Source: Novosphingobium sp. ERN07
GTDB taxonomy: Bacteria > Pseudomonadota > Alphaproteobacteria > Sphingomonadales > Sphingomonadaceae
Direction of reading: 5' to 3'
DNA length: 64,000 bases
Assembly (NCBI RefSeq): GCF_012641335.1
Contig: NZ_JABAID010000001.1
Span: forward strand, 434,001 to 498,000
Positions 34,621 to 44,117 of this stretch are shown here, piece by piece. The notes beneath the pieces were generated by a model. That model ran no database searches, had not been told where the DNA came from, and saw only the letters and a program-made list of their open reading frames with translations. Numbering within the stretch: the stretch's first letter is position 1; the number at the start of each line of letters is the position of its first letter. The position numbers and the translations under genes were made by a program.

Positions 34621-37600
34621 TCAGAAGCGCAGACGTGCCGAAACGTAACCGCGGCGACCAATGACGTCGTAGAGCGACGGATCGGTGCCCGACTGCACGT
34701 TCGGGGCATACTGCGGCGGCTTGCGATCAAAGGCGTTGTTCACGCCAATGCGCCAGGTCAGCGGACCGACATCGGCCTGGAAGGCGAAGTCGGCATAGAC
34801 GACCGAGCCAACGCCGGTGAAGCTGGTTTCACCGGGGAACTGCACCGAAGCGCGGTTCTTCATGCCATCAATGTAGCGGATACGGCTGGACACCGTCACG
34901 CCGCCAAGCTTCCAAGCGATGTTGCCGGTAGCCTTGAAGCGCGGGAAGCTGGTGCCAAGGCCCGCACCGAAGTACGAGACCGTATCAGCATAGTCGAGCG
35001 TGACGCCCGGCAGTTCCTGCACCTTGTAGTCGATCAGGTAGTTGAAGAACCCGTCGAGCGAGATTGCCGATTCCTCACCCGCGAACGGGGTCGGGATCTT
35101 GTAGCCAAGCTGGAGATCGATACCCGAAGTCTTCACGCCGCCGATGTTCTGCAGCAGGAAGTTCGAGTTCGAGTCACCGCCGAGCGACGAGTCTACAGCC
35201 ACGAACGAAAGGTTCGAACCGGCGCGAACAACTGACGAGCAGTAGGGGTTCGACGCGCTCAGAGCTGCGTTGAAGCCACCCTGGTAGCCATAGCAGGCTG
35301 CCAGGAACAGGTTCGTATCAGGGCCAAAGATCGCATCGGAGATCTTGATGTTGTAGTAATCGAGCGAGCCGACGAGGCCGCCGATATTGAACACCATGCC
35401 GGCGGTGAAAGCGTCCGACTTTTCCGGCTTCAGGTTGGGGTTCCCGGCAAAGCCGAGGTTGACCTGAAGGCCTGGGGTGGCGACGAATGCGGCAGGGTTG
35501 CCAACGCCCGTTCCCTGGCACAGTGCGGCAGCACCTGCGCCACCGTTCTTGCGGAATTCGGTGGTGACCGAGCAAGGATCGAAGGCCTGCACGAACGATG
35601 CACCGCCCGAGAACAGTTCACCGAAGTTCGGCGCACGCACCGAACGCTGGTAAGAGCCGCGGAAGCGCAGTTCGTCGATCGGGGCGTAGGTCAGTTCCGC
35701 CTTATATGCGCTGGAACCCTTGGCCTGACCATCAACGCCGTTCTGGATGTCGTTGAAATCGCTGCGCGAATAGCGATAACCGAGCGACAGCGACAGTTCG
35801 TTGGTGATCGGCGCAAGAACTTCACCGAAAATATCGAAGAAGTTGTTGGTGCCGTTATCAGGCGTCGCAGTGTTGAAACCGGCGATCGGACCGGCAAGCG
35901 CGCCCGGATCGAAGGTGTAGCGGAAGCGACGGCTTTCGACACCAAGCACAACGCCGAGCGGGCCACCGGGCAGGTCGGTCAGGCTGCCCGAAACGAATGC
36001 CTGGGCAATCTGCTGGGTAAAGCGCGTGCGGGTCTGGCCCGTTTCGTCGAGGAAAGCGACGCATTCTGGCGAAATAGGCTGGATGCCGAACGGATTGTAA
36101 CCACCGGCGCAAAGACTGCGGCCGCCGTCAGGTGCTTCGAGCAGCTGCTGCAGCTTCTGCACGTTGACGTTGCCGGTTGCCGAACGATCGATGGTGGTCT
36201 GACCCCACGAATAGTAGGCTTCATAGCGCCAGTCGGCACCAAGATCGCCGCGCAGACCGCCAAGGATCTGCATCACTTCGTTGTCGTAGTTCGACTGACG
36301 CAGGCCGGTGCCGAGCGAGCGGATGCCCATGCGGAAAGCTTCGGTCGCACCCGAACCCACCAGCGATGCATCATTGCCGGTACGGGCAGCCAGCAGGCGG
36401 GCCAGATCAGCAGGGATGAACGGGTTGGTCACAGGAACCACCGAGTTGGTGATGAAGCTTCCCGGTGTGATCAGGTTAGACGTGGCGAATGATGCGCCAC
36501 CTGGAGCCGACGTGGCATAGATTCGGGTGCCAATCGGAGTCGGTGCTAGCGCGTTCGCCGAGGTATACTGAGTGTAGGAAGCCTGCGTGAAGAAGGTCGC
36601 TTCAGGAATGATTTCGTACTTCGCCGTCATGAACGCAGACTTGCGCTCAAGCGGGTTCACTAGCAGGTTGATCGCGTCAAAGTTGTAAGAATAGAAATCC
36701 GGGAAGAAGTTCTGGTTTGCACCCGCAGCGTCCGTACCGTCGGCTGCGCCGCGATAGTTGGAAACGTCCAGCGGGTTGTTGAACGTGCCCGAGCCGAACA
36801 GCGAACCGTCCGAGTTGAAGTGCAACTGGCTGAGGCCGGAACGCGGCGTTTGCGCGGCCGACACGCCGTAGCTGGCGAACAGAGCGTCAATCGCCGACTG
36901 CGGGATCGGGTTGTTTTCGATCAGGCGGCCGACGGGCGGCGTACCCGTGGTCGAAGTGGCCTGGCTGGCGAAGGGGCGCTGCGCCTTGATCAGGCCCTGA
37001 CGACTTGCGTATTCGGCCGAGAACGCGATGTTGCCGCGGCCATCGGCGAAGTTGCCGCCGATCGTGCCCGAGAACTGGTATTCGCGCGCATCCTTGTTTG
37101 CGAGATGGTTGGCGTAGTTTGCACGCAGGTCAAGACCTTCGAAGCTGTCGTTAAGCACGACGTTAACGACGCCCGCGATAGCGTCAGCGCCGTAGGCAGC
37201 GCCTGCGCCGCCAGTCATCACGTCGATGCGCTTGATCAGACCCTGCGGGATCGTGTTGAGGTCGACCGTCTGGCCGGAATCCGACACCATCGGGCGGCGA
37301 CCGTTGATCAGCACCAGGTTGCGGTTCGAACCAAGGCCGCGAAGGTCAATGTTGGCCTGACCGCCGTTGCCGGGGTTGTTCGACGTAGAGGTGCCGGCGG
37401 GGTTAACCTGCGGAAGCGTGTTCAGATAGGTGTCGAGCGTGACGTCGCCGTTTGCGGTGGTCTGTTCGCCGGTGATCACTGCGATCGGGCTGGCAGATTC
37501 AAGGTTTGGACGCGCGATACGCGAACCCGTGACAATAATCGTCTCGCTTGCAGCGTCTTCCGCTTCGGCTTCCTGCGCAAACGCCGGCATCGCCATAAGC

Positions 37601-37662
37601 GCAATGCCGAGCGCAAGCGGCGCAGTCCCTGCACGCAGGGCTTGTGCGTGAAACTTTTTCAT
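34621..37662 (-). CDS. large TonB-dependent receptor (Oar/peptide-type)
   Basis: A 1013-residue outer-membrane receptor. The signal peptide is residues 1-29 (MAMPAFA). The TonB box-like ETIIVTGSRI is at about 39-48. The plug has LDTYLNTLPQVNP, DLRGLGSNRNLVLINGRRPM and IKRIDVMTGGAGAAYGADAIAGVVNVVL. A long barrel ends VSARLRF. The LP(Q)VNP...GLG..RNLVLINGRR plug type is abundant in sphingomonads and Caulobacter and is often linked to peptide or complex glycan substrates. Directly downstream on the same strand are the TPR sulfotransferase and 2OG oxygenase, separated by a terminator. The ligand is unknown. Confidence 0.9.
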   Translation of the reverse strand: MKKFHAQALRAGTAPLALGIALMAMPAFAQEAEAEDAASETIIVTGSRIARPNLESASPIAVITGEQTTANGDVTLDTYLNTLPQVNPAGTSTSNNPGNGGQANIDLRGLGSNRNLVLINGRRPMVSDSGQTVDLNTIPQGLIKRIDVMTGGAGAAYGADAIAGVVNVVLNDSFEGLDLRANYANHLANKDAREYQFSGTIGGNFADGRGNIAFSAEYASRQGLIKAQRPFASQATSTTGTPPVGRLIENNPIPQSAIDALFASYGVSAAQTPRSGLSQLHFNSDGSLFGSGTFNNPLDVSNYRGAADGTDAAGANQNFFPDFYSYNFDAINLLVNPLERKSAFMTAKYEIIPEATFFTQASYTQYTSANALAPTPIGTRIYATSAPGGASFATSNLITPGSFITNSVVPVTNPFIPADLARLLAARTGNDASLVGSGATEAFRMGIRSLGTGLRQSNYDNEVMQILGGLRGDLGADWRYEAYYSWGQTTIDRSATGNVNVQKLQQLLEAPDGGRSLCAGGYNPFGIQPISPECVAFLDETGQTRTRFTQQIAQAFVSGSLTDLPGGPLGVVLGVESRRFRYTFDPGALAGPIAGFNTATPDNGTNNFFDIFGEVLAPITNELSLSLGYRYSRSDFNDIQNGVDGQAKGSSAYKAELTYAPIDELRFRGSYQRSVRAPNFGELFSGGASFVQAFDPCSVTTEFRKNGGAGAAALCQGTGVGNPAAFVATPGLQVNLGFAGNPNLKPEKSDAFTAGMVFNIGGLVGSLDYYNIKISDAIFGPDTNLFLAACYGYQGGFNAALSASNPYCSSVVRAGSNLSFVAVDSSLGGDSNSNFLLQNIGGVKTSGIDLQLGYKIPTPFAGEESAISLDGFFNYLIDYKVQELPGVTLDYADTVSYFGAGLGTSFPRFKATGNIAWKLGGVTVSSRIRYIDGMKNRASVQFPGETSFTGVGSVVYADFAFQADVGPLTWRIGVNNAFDRKPPQYAPNVQSGTDPSLYDVIGRRGYVSARLRF

Positions 37663-37805
37663 GAGTTCAGTCCCTCTGTTCTTCTCAGGCAGATGTCATC
37701 CTGCCACTGATCGCTTTCGGGCGTAGCCTTACTTCGATTCCGCGTTTGTGGCTGATTTCGACTGAAACTTAAAAGTGCAATTCACATAAGGGAAGCGTTT
37801 CGGTT

Positions 37806-37822
37806 GCGATGTGTCACATCGC
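37806..37822. promoter_or_regulatory. operator-like palindrome upstream of TonB receptor
   Basis: GCGATGTG-T-CACATCGC: 8-bp perfect arms around one central base, 144 bp upstream of the receptor start codon. The TGTG...CACA core resembles CRP/FNR- or GntR-family operators. No dedicated regulator is adjacent. Confidence 0.5.
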
Positions 37823-37876
37823 TGCAACACCTGTTTGCAAGTCGTCGTGAGCCCGACCTATCCACAAACAAAACTA

Positions 37877-37911
37877 CGGGTGACGTTGTTGCGGAAATGT
37901 CGCGTCGCCCG
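37877..37911 (-). terminator. terminator of the xseA-DUF2093-M23 operon
   Basis: CGGGTGACG (37877-37885) pairs with CGTCGCCCG (37903-37911) with one wobble. On the minus strand it is followed by TAGTTTTGTTTG, and on the plus strand by TTATTTT, so it could also work in both directions. Confidence 0.65.
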
Positions 37912-38011
37912 TTATTTTGATTTCATTTGCAACGGCGGATCCGCAATTTTCAGATAGGGCTGCGGTGCCATGCGCATGTTTTGCTCTTGGTGTCTTGCGC
38001 TGTCCGCGCTG

Positions 38012-38857
38012 TCAGACCGCCGGATTGAGCAGCAGCAGCGGATCGAGTCTGCTCTTGCCCCATTTGATTGACCAATGCAGATGCGGCCCTGTGGCGCGGC
38101 CCGTTGCGCCGATGCGACCGATGGGATCGCCCTTCTTCACGCGGTCACCCTCTTTCACCAGCAGTGCGGAGCTATGCAGGAACGCGCTGTTGAGGCCCAT
38201 GCCGTGATCGAGCATCAGCAGGTGGCCTTCAAGGCTGAACGGCTTGTCCGCCGCAGCAAGGATCACCACGCCATCGGCAGGTGCGACATAAGTCGTGCCT
38301 GCGCCACCTGCGATATCCAGTCCGGAGTGATAGGCAGCCGGTTCACCCTTGTAGATGCGCTGCGATCCAAAGCGGCCTGACAGGCGTCCGGGAGCGGGGC
38401 GCATGAAGTTCTGCCGCCACCCCTGCGCGCCTGTATCCAGACCGCGCGCCGCGCCAATGCGGGCGAGTTCGGCCTTGCGCAGGCGCAGATAGTCCTCATC
38501 CGTCACGCCGCCGGGTTTGCGGGCCACATTGATGTGTTCGATCTGCCATGCGCGCGGGGCGATGGTCAGTTTTTCGATGGCCGAAGTGCCGTTGGCAAAC
38601 TTTGCTGCGAGTTGTGCAGATGCGCCGGCATCGCGATCAAACGCGATCAGAAAGGCACCGTCAGCAGCAAAAGGCACGGGGTTGCCATCAAGCGCAAGCC
38701 CCGATGCGCCGGGAGCAAGCCGCCCGCGCACCCAACCCCCTTGCGTCAAGCGGCCACCGGGCTCCAGCGTGATTGGCCGGGCAGGCGTATTGCCGACGGT
38801 AAGCCCGGCCAGAAGCGCCGTGGTCCCTGCAAGAAAGCTGCGGCGCGGAACAATCAT
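38012..38857 (-). CDS. M23 family metallopeptidase (murein endopeptidase type)
   Basis: A 281-residue exported protein. A twin-arginine-like start (MIVPRRSFLAGTTALLAG) leads to an N-terminal beta domain, then a LytM/peptidase M23 domain. The zinc ligands are in YHSGLDIAGG (HxxxD) and GPHLHWSIKWG (HxH). Such enzymes cut peptidoglycan cross-links. ATG 38857 is chosen because the signal begins there; the upstream frame covers the DUF2093 gene. It follows DUF2093 by 10 bp and is the last gene of the xseA operon. Confidence 0.9.
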   Translation of the reverse strand: MIVPRRSFLAGTTALLAGLTVGNTPARPITLEPGGRLTQGGWVRGRLAPGASGLALDGNPVPFAADGAFLIAFDRDAGASAQLAAKFANGTSAIEKLTIAPRAWQIEHINVARKPGGVTDEDYLRLRKAELARIGAARGLDTGAQGWRQNFMRPAPGRLSGRFGSQRIYKGEPAAYHSGLDIAGGAGTTYVAPADGVVILAAADKPFSLEGHLLMLDHGMGLNSAFLHSSALLVKEGDRVKKGDPIGRIGATGRATGPHLHWSIKWGKSRLDPLLLLNPAV

Positions 38858-38867
38858 GCCCTGCGCT

Positions 38868-39068
38868 TCACCCTTCAAGATGGCGCTTCGTCGAGATTTC
38901 GGCAGTGGCATAGGCTTCCTGCCGCTGCGCGCACCAATAGCGCAAGGCGTCGAGCGGGATCTTCTCGCCCGATACGGCGCAGACCACGTGATCACCGCCA
39001 GAAAGCTGGCGGAAGCTGCCGGGGAGGTAGTGAAGGCGCGCAAGGCGACCGGATTGGGACATCAACAT
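38868..39068 (-). CDS. DUF2093 small protein
   Basis: A 66-residue protein matching DUF2093: the block ARLHYLPGSFRQLSGGDHVVCAVSGEKIPLDALRYW is characteristic, followed by QEAYATAEISTKRH. It includes two cysteines (VCAV and YWCA) but no known catalytic motif. It commonly lies next to xseA in alphaproteobacteria, as here, where it is 26 bp downstream. Function unknown. An in-frame ATG two codons in (39062) is an alternative start. Confidence 0.85.
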   Translation of the reverse strand: MLMSQSGRLARLHYLPGSFRQLSGGDHVVCAVSGEKIPLDALRYWCAQRQEAYATAEISTKRHLEG

Positions 39069-39094
39069 GAGGCCAATGTAGCGTCAGCGGCGCT

Positions 39095-40570
39095 TCAGAA
39101 CAATTCCTGCTGTCCTGCAGGGCGCGCAGATGGTCGTGGCTTTGCCACTGGGCGGGGTGGTGGCGCATCAGCAGTGCTGACATCAAGAGTGCCGTCTGCG
39201 AATTTCAGCGTCAGCGCCGCGCGTTGCGCCGCTGTTGCGCGATCCTTGATCAGGTGGCCTTCACGGTCGGTCACCAGCACGTAGCCGCGTTCCAGCGGCG
39301 CTTCGGGGTTCAGCGAACGGCGCAGACGATCCAGCGCGTCGACCTTGCCGCGCGCATGTTCGATGCGTTGCAGCAGGACTTCGGGGCGCAACCGGCGCGC
39401 GGTCAGGCGTTCGCGCTCACGCTCTACCCGCGCGGTGAGCAAGGCGGGGCGCAAGGCTCCGGCATGGCGGGCCAGCAGCGATCCGGCAATCTCGGTGCGG
39501 TGGAGCAGGGCGCGGCGCAGACGTTCGCCCAGATCGTCGACGCGCTGGGCCTGTCCCTGGAGCAGGGCCTGCGGTTGGGGCAGACGCTGGCTGCGCGCCT
39601 CGAGGCGCTCCTTGGCCTGCGCAAGCTGGCGGGCAAGCGCGCGGCGCTGGCGGGCATTGAGATCGGCCACGAATGCCGCAAGTTCGGCCTGCACCGGCAC
39701 CGCCAGTTCGGCGGCGGCGGTGGGCGTTGGGGCGCGCAGGTCAGCGGCGAAATCGCACAACGTGGTGTCGGTTTCATGGCCCACAGCGCTGATGATCGGG
39801 ATGGTGCAATCCGCAACGGCGCGGACTACGTCTTCTTCGTTGAAGCACCAGAGGTCTTCGATGGAGCCGCCCCCGCGCGCGACGATGACCAGATCGGGGC
39901 GCGGGATCGGACCGCCGGGTTCGAGCGCGGAAAAGCCGCGCACCGCGTTGGCGACTTGCGCGCCTGCGCCTTGTCCCTGCACCAGCACCGGCCAGATGAT
40001 CACGCGGGTGGGGAAACGGTCCGAAAGGCGATGCAGAATGTCGCGGATCACCGCGCCGGTGGGCGAAGTGACGACGCCGATCACGCGCGGCAGGAACGGC
40101 AGGGCCTTCTTGCGCGCAGGATCGAACAGGCCTTCGGCTTCAAGCCGCGCTTTGAGCTTTGCCAGCAGTGCCAACAGCGCGCCTTCGCCCGCGATCTCCA
40201 TGCGATCGATCACGATCTGATAGTTGGAGCGGCCCGGGTAGGTCGTCAGCTTGCCAGTGGCGATCACTTCCACGCCGTCTTCCGGGCGAAAGTTCAGGCG
40301 CTGCACATTGCCGCGCCACATCACGCCATCAAGCCGCGCATTCTCATCCTTGAGGCTGACGTAGAGGTGGCCCGATGCGGCGCGCTTCACGCCCGAAAGT
40401 TCGCCGCGCACGCGCACGAAGCCGAATCGGTCCTCTACCGTGCGCTTGAGCAGGGCGGAAATCTCGGAAATAGACAACGCCGGAGCGTTGTCGCCCGCCG
40501 TTTCCCTCGCTACTAGCCCGGCCGAGCCATTTGCATCGTCGTCGTCGTAGGGCGCGGAAGGGAAAGCCAT
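39095..40570 (-). CDS. xseA: exodeoxyribonuclease VII large subunit
   Basis: A 491-residue DNA-processing nuclease subunit. The N-terminal OB-fold ([28 protein letters not shown], then [21 protein letters not shown]) precedes the catalytic domain ([77 protein letters not shown]). A long coiled-coil follows, and the C terminus is [14 protein letters not shown] Gln-Glu-Leu-Phe tail (QQELF) is seen, similar to beta-clamp-binding peptides. ATG 40570 overlaps the start codon of divergent purD by 2 nt. A longer frame to 40648 would run into purD. Confidence 0.95.
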   Translation of the reverse strand: MAFPSAPYDDDDANGSAGLVARETAGDNAPALSISEISALLKRTVEDRFGFVRVRGELSGVKRAASGHLYVSLKDENARLDGVMWRGNVQRLNFRPEDGVEVIATGKLTTYPGRSNYQIVIDRMEIAGEGALLALLAKLKARLEAEGLFDPARKKALPFLPRVIGVVTSPTGAVIRDILHRLSDRFPTRVIIWPVLVQGQGAGAQVANAVRGFSALEPGGPIPRPDLVIVARGGGSIEDLWCFNEEDVVRAVADCTIPIISAVGHETDTTLCDFAADLRAPTPTAAAELAVPVQAELAAFVADLNARQRRALARQLAQAKERLEARSQRLPQPQALLQGQAQRVDDLGERLRRALLHRTEIAGSLLARHAGALRPALLTARVERERERLTARRLRPEVLLQRIEHARGKVDALDRLRRSLNPEAPLERGYVLVTDREGHLIKDRATAAQRAALTLKFADGTLDVSTADAPPPRPVAKPRPSARPAGQQELF

Positions 40571-41855
40571 GAATATCCTGCTGCTGGGATCGGGTGGGCG
40601 CGAACATGCCCTCAGCTGGAAACTGGCCCAATCGCCGCTTCTGGACAAGCTCTATGCCGCACCGGGCAACCCCGGCATCGCAGATCATGCACAGATCGTT
40701 GCGCTGGACCTGACCGATCATGCCGCGGTGGTGACATTCTGCGAAGGCCACCGGATTGGCCTGATCGTGGTTGGCCCGGAAGCGCCGCTCGTTGATGGAT
40801 TGACCGATTCGCTGCGGGCAGCAGGCTTTTCGGTGTTCGGGCCAAGCAGGGCGGCGGCGCAGCTTGAAGGATCGAAGGGGTTCACCAAGGATCTGTGCGC
40901 TCGCGCCAATATCCCCACCGCAGGCTATGTGCGGGCAAAGTCGCTGGAAGAAGCGCGCGCCGCGCTGGCGGATTTCGGCGCGCCGGTGGTGATCAAGGCC
41001 GATGGGCTTGCCGCGGGCAAAGGCGTGGTCGTGGCCATGACGATGGCCGAAGCCGAAGCGGCGGTGGACGATATGTTCGATGGCGCGTTCGGCGCGGCTG
41101 GCGCAGAAGTGGTGGTCGAGGAATTCCTGACCGGCGAGGAAGCCAGCTTCTTTGCATTGACCGATGGTGCGACGATCGTGGCGTTCGGATCGGCGCAGGA
41201 TCACAAGCGCGTTGGCGATGGCGATACCGGGCCGAACACCGGCGGCATGGGGGCATATAGCCCCGCGCGCGTGCTGACGCCCGAACTTGAAGCGCTGGCG
41301 ATTTCGCAGATCGTTGCCCCTACGGTGAAGGCGATGGCGGATGAAGGCAATCCCTATTCCGGGGTGCTCTATGCCGGGCTGATGCTGACCGAGCAGGGAC
41401 CGAAGCTGATCGAATACAACGCGCGTTTTGGCGATCCTGAATGCCAGGTGCTGATGATGCGGCTGGAAAGCGATCTGGTGGAACTCCTGCTGGCCTGTGC
41501 CGATAACAAGCTGTCGAGCATTGAGCCGCCTCGTTTCTCTGGCGATGTGGCGATGACTGTGGTCATGGCAGCAGAAGGCTATCCGGGCACGCCGAAAAAG
41601 GGCGGGCGGATTGATCATATTCCTGCGGCGGAAGCGGGCGGGGCAAAGGTGTTCCATGCGGGCACCGCGCTTTCGGGTGACGGCGTGCTGACGGCCACGG
41701 GCGGTCGCGTGCTGAATGTGACCGCCAAAGGGCCAAGCGTGAAGGCAGCGCGCGATGCGGCCTATGCGGCGGTCGATGCGATAAGCTTCACGGAAGGGTT
41801 CTGCCGCCGCGATATTGGCTGGCGCGAAATTGAGCGCGAGGAATCAGACGCTTGA
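40569..41855 (+). CDS. purD: phosphoribosylamine-glycine ligase (GAR synthetase)
   Basis: ATP-grasp ligase making glycinamide ribonucleotide in purine synthesis. The 428-residue protein starts [19 protein letters not shown]. It then has [53 protein letters not shown] (ATP-binding), [46 protein letters not shown], and [14 protein letters not shown]. The family start is certain, so its start codon really overlaps that of divergent xseA. GGAAGGG at 40556-40563 is the likely Shine-Dalgarno, lying inside xseA. Confidence 0.97.
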   Translation: MNILLLGSGGREHALSWKLAQSPLLDKLYAAPGNPGIADHAQIVALDLTDHAAVVTFCEGHRIGLIVVGPEAPLVDGLTDSLRAAGFSVFGPSRAAAQLEGSKGFTKDLCARANIPTAGYVRAKSLEEARAALADFGAPVVIKADGLAAGKGVVVAMTMAEAEAAVDDMFDGAFGAAGAEVVVEEFLTGEEASFFALTDGATIVAFGSAQDHKRVGDGDTGPNTGGMGAYSPARVLTPELEALAISQIVAPTVKAMADEGNPYSGVLYAGLMLTEQGPKLIEYNARFGDPECQVLMMRLESDLVELLLACADNKLSSIEPPRFSGDVAMTVVMAAEGYPGTPKKGGRIDHIPAAEAGGAKVFHAGTALSGDGVLTATGGRVLNVTAKGPSVKAARDAAYAAVDAISFTEGFCRRDIGWREIEREESDA

Positions 41856-41927
41856 CGGCTGGGGGTGCGGCGGCGCAAGGTTGTCCAGACAGCGCAAGAC
41901 AATGCGCGTGACCGGGAGCCTGAACAC

Positions 41928-42887
41928 ATGAACCGTCGCACTTTCCTTGGCGCTGCAGGCGCAGCCACGATTAGCGCTGCTGCAATCAGCGCAGCGCCTT
42001 CGCTGGCAGCAGGCAAGCGCCGCTTCGGCATCCAGCTATGGTCCGTGGCCAAGATGCTGAGCGAGGATTTCGAGGGCACCATCGCCATGCTGGCGGGGCT
42101 GGGTTACCGCGAACTCGAAACCTACGGGCCATACACTTTCAGCGATCCACGCCAGATCGAAGGTTGGAAAAAGACCGCAGAAATGCTGGGTTTTTCGGGC
42201 AGCGGCTTTTTCGGGCTGAGCACCGCGCAGATCAAGGCGGTGTTCGCCAAGCACGGGTTGATCGTGCCGTCGATGCACACAGATCTGTTCACGCTGCAAA
42301 CGCGGATGGGTGAACTGGCCGAAGCGGCGCAGGCGCTGGGCGCGACCTATGTAACCCTGCCCAGCCTTCCGGCAGAGCAGCGCGCCACGTTTGACGATTA
42401 CAAGCGCGCGGGCGACCTGTTCAACAAGATCGGCGAAGATGCAAAGCGCCACGGCGTGCGCTTTGCCTATCATAACCACGGCTATGGTCTGGCACCGGTG
42501 AACGGCAAGGTTCCGCTCGACACGCTGCTGGATGCGACCGATCCCATGAGTGTTTTCTTTGAAATGGACACCTATTGGACCACGGCGGGCGGTGCCGATC
42601 CGAAGGACTATCTGGCGCGCTACAAGGGCCGCTACCGGATGATGCACCTCAAGGACATGAAGGGGCAGCACCGCTTTTCCGGTGACGGCAGCGGGCCGTC
42701 GGACTGGATTTCGATGTTCCCCTTCCTGACTTATCTGGGCGATGGTTCGCTTGATATGGCAGGCATTATCGCAGCGGCGCAGGATTCAGGGGTGGAGCAT
42801 TTCTTCGTCGAACAGGACCGTGCCGATGATCTGAAAGTCGCGATCACCGGCAGCGCCAACTACATGAAGACAATCGGCTTCGAGTGA
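41928..42887 (+). CDS. sugar phosphate isomerase/epimerase family protein, Tat-exported
   Basis: A 319-residue xylose isomerase-like TIM barrel. The N terminus MNRRTFLGAAGAAT is a twin-arginine signal, so the protein is probably periplasmic. Barrel blocks include GIQLWSVAKML, LGYRELETYGPY, GVRFAYHNHGYG (metal-binding His/Glu region), FFEMDTYWTTAGG (Glu ligand) and RYRMMHLKDM. Family members act on sugars, inositols and their phosphates. Its substrate is unknown. It lies 72 bp after purD and converges on the CoA-transferase gene. Confidence 0.85.
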   Translation: MNRRTFLGAAGAATISAAAISAAPSLAAGKRRFGIQLWSVAKMLSEDFEGTIAMLAGLGYRELETYGPYTFSDPRQIEGWKKTAEMLGFSGSGFFGLSTAQIKAVFAKHGLIVPSMHTDLFTLQTRMGELAEAAQALGATYVTLPSLPAEQRATFDDYKRAGDLFNKIGEDAKRHGVRFAYHNHGYGLAPVNGKVPLDTLLDATDPMSVFFEMDTYWTTAGGADPKDYLARYKGRYRMMHLKDMKGQHRFSGDGSGPSDWISMFPFLTYLGDGSLDMAGIIAAAQDSGVEHFFVEQDRADDLKVAITGSANYMKTIGFE

Positions 42888-42900
42888 AGTTTGCGGGGCG

Positions 42901-44112
42901 TCAGATGACGCCCCGTTCCGCCATTTGCTCCAACGCAGCTTCATCAAGGCCGAGCAGTTCGCCATAGATTTCGGCGTTGTGCTGCCCAACCTTTGCCGGG
43001 GCCGGGCGGCGCACCGTGCCGGGCGTCAGCGACAGCTTGGGGAAGCTTGACTGCATCTTGAGCGGGCCGAAGCGTTCGGTTTCAACCTCGATGATCGCCT
43101 CACGCGCCTGAAAATGCGGGTCTTCGAGCATGTCGGGCGCGCGGTACACGCGGCCTGCGGGGATCGAATATTCGATCATCAGCGCATCGACCTGATCGAT
43201 GGTGAGCGTGCGGGTCCACTGGTTGATCAACTCGTCCAGTTCATCCTGATTTTCACCGCGGGCAATGTGCGTGGCATAGCGTGGATCATCGCCCAGTTCA
43301 TCGCGCCCCATCGCGCTGGCAAGCCGCTTCCACAGCGAATCCTTGTTCGCGCCGATCATGAACTCGCCATCCTTGCACGAATAGACGTTGGACGGCGCGA
43401 TGCCTTTCAGGACCGAGCCGGACCGTTCGCGGATAAAGCCCGTCCGATCATATTCGGGGACGAGGCCTTCCATGACCTGCAACACCGATTCATACAGTGC
43501 GGCATCGATCACCTGCCCACGCCCGGTCTGCCCGCGTTCGTGCAGCGCGGCCAGCACGCCCATGCAGCCGTAAGTGGCGGTCAGCGTGTCGCCGATGGAA
43601 ATACCCATGCGGCTTGGCGCACGGTCCGGTTCGCCCACGATGTAGCGCCATCCGCCCATCGCCTCGCCAATGCCGCCGAACCCTGCGCGATCCGAATAGG
43701 GGCCGGTCTGGCCATAACCGGACATGCGCGCGATGATCAGGCCGGGCTGTTCGGCCAGCAGCACATCGGGGCCAAGGCCCCACTTTTCCATCGTGCCGGG
43801 CTTGAAGTTTTCGATCAGCACATCGGCATGAGCGATGAGCTTGCGCACCAGGGCCTGACCTTCGGGCACGCGCAAGTTGGCGCTGACCGAACGCTTGTTG
43901 CGCGCGATCACTTCCCACTGGACCTTTTCCGAGCCTTGCCCCCAATCTCGCATCGGATCGCCAGTTACCGGCGGTTCGACCTTGATCACGTCCGCACCCA
44001 TATCGCCCAGCAACTGGCCACAGAACGGCCCGGCCAGCAACTGGCCCAGTTCGACCACGCGGATGTTGCGCAGTGCGCCGGGATTGGTAGGTGCGGAACC
44101 GGTAGCAGTCAT
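42901..44112 (-). CDS. CaiB/BaiF (family III) CoA-transferase
   Basis: A 403-residue family III CoA-transferase. Key blocks: VVELGQLLAGPFCGQLLGDMGADVIKVEPP, LIENFKPGTMEKWGLG, ISGYG-like RMSGYGQTGPYSDRAGFGGIGEAMGG, and the catalytic Asp in GQVIDAALYESVLQV. It is the last gene of the four-gene HMG-lyase/HyuA/HyuB/CoA-transferase operon, 5 bp after hyuB. Human SUGCT, a family member, moves CoA from succinyl-CoA to hydroxymethylglutarate; with a lyase of HMG type in the operon, a similar dicarboxylate is a reasonable guess. Confidence 0.92.
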   Translation of the reverse strand: MTATGSAPTNPGALRNIRVVELGQLLAGPFCGQLLGDMGADVIKVEPPVTGDPMRDWGQGSEKVQWEVIARNKRSVSANLRVPEGQALVRKLIAHADVLIENFKPGTMEKWGLGPDVLLAEQPGLIIARMSGYGQTGPYSDRAGFGGIGEAMGGWRYIVGEPDRAPSRMGISIGDTLTATYGCMGVLAALHERGQTGRGQVIDAALYESVLQVMEGLVPEYDRTGFIRERSGSVLKGIAPSNVYSCKDGEFMIGANKDSLWKRLASAMGRDELGDDPRYATHIARGENQDELDELINQWTRTLTIDQVDALMIEYSIPAGRVYRAPDMLEDPHFQAREAIIEVETERFGPLKMQSSFPKLSLTPGTVRRPAPAKVGQHNAEIYGELLGLDEAALEQMAERGVI

Positions 44113-44117
44113 CGTCT

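Larger units (their letters stand above)
37663..38011. other. 349-bp intergenic region holding receptor control DNA and an operon terminator
   Basis: No gene is visible here. The part next to the receptor (37663-37830) should contain its promoter and includes a perfect 17-bp palindrome at 37806-37822. The distal part contains the hairpin that ends the xseA-DUF2093-M23 operon. The segment is locally AT-richer than the coding DNA on either side. Confidence 0.7.

Noticed and set aside
39224..40516. 430-codon plus-strand open frame
   Set aside because: Antisense to xseA, whose nuclease motifs are intact; composition is that of a shadow frame.
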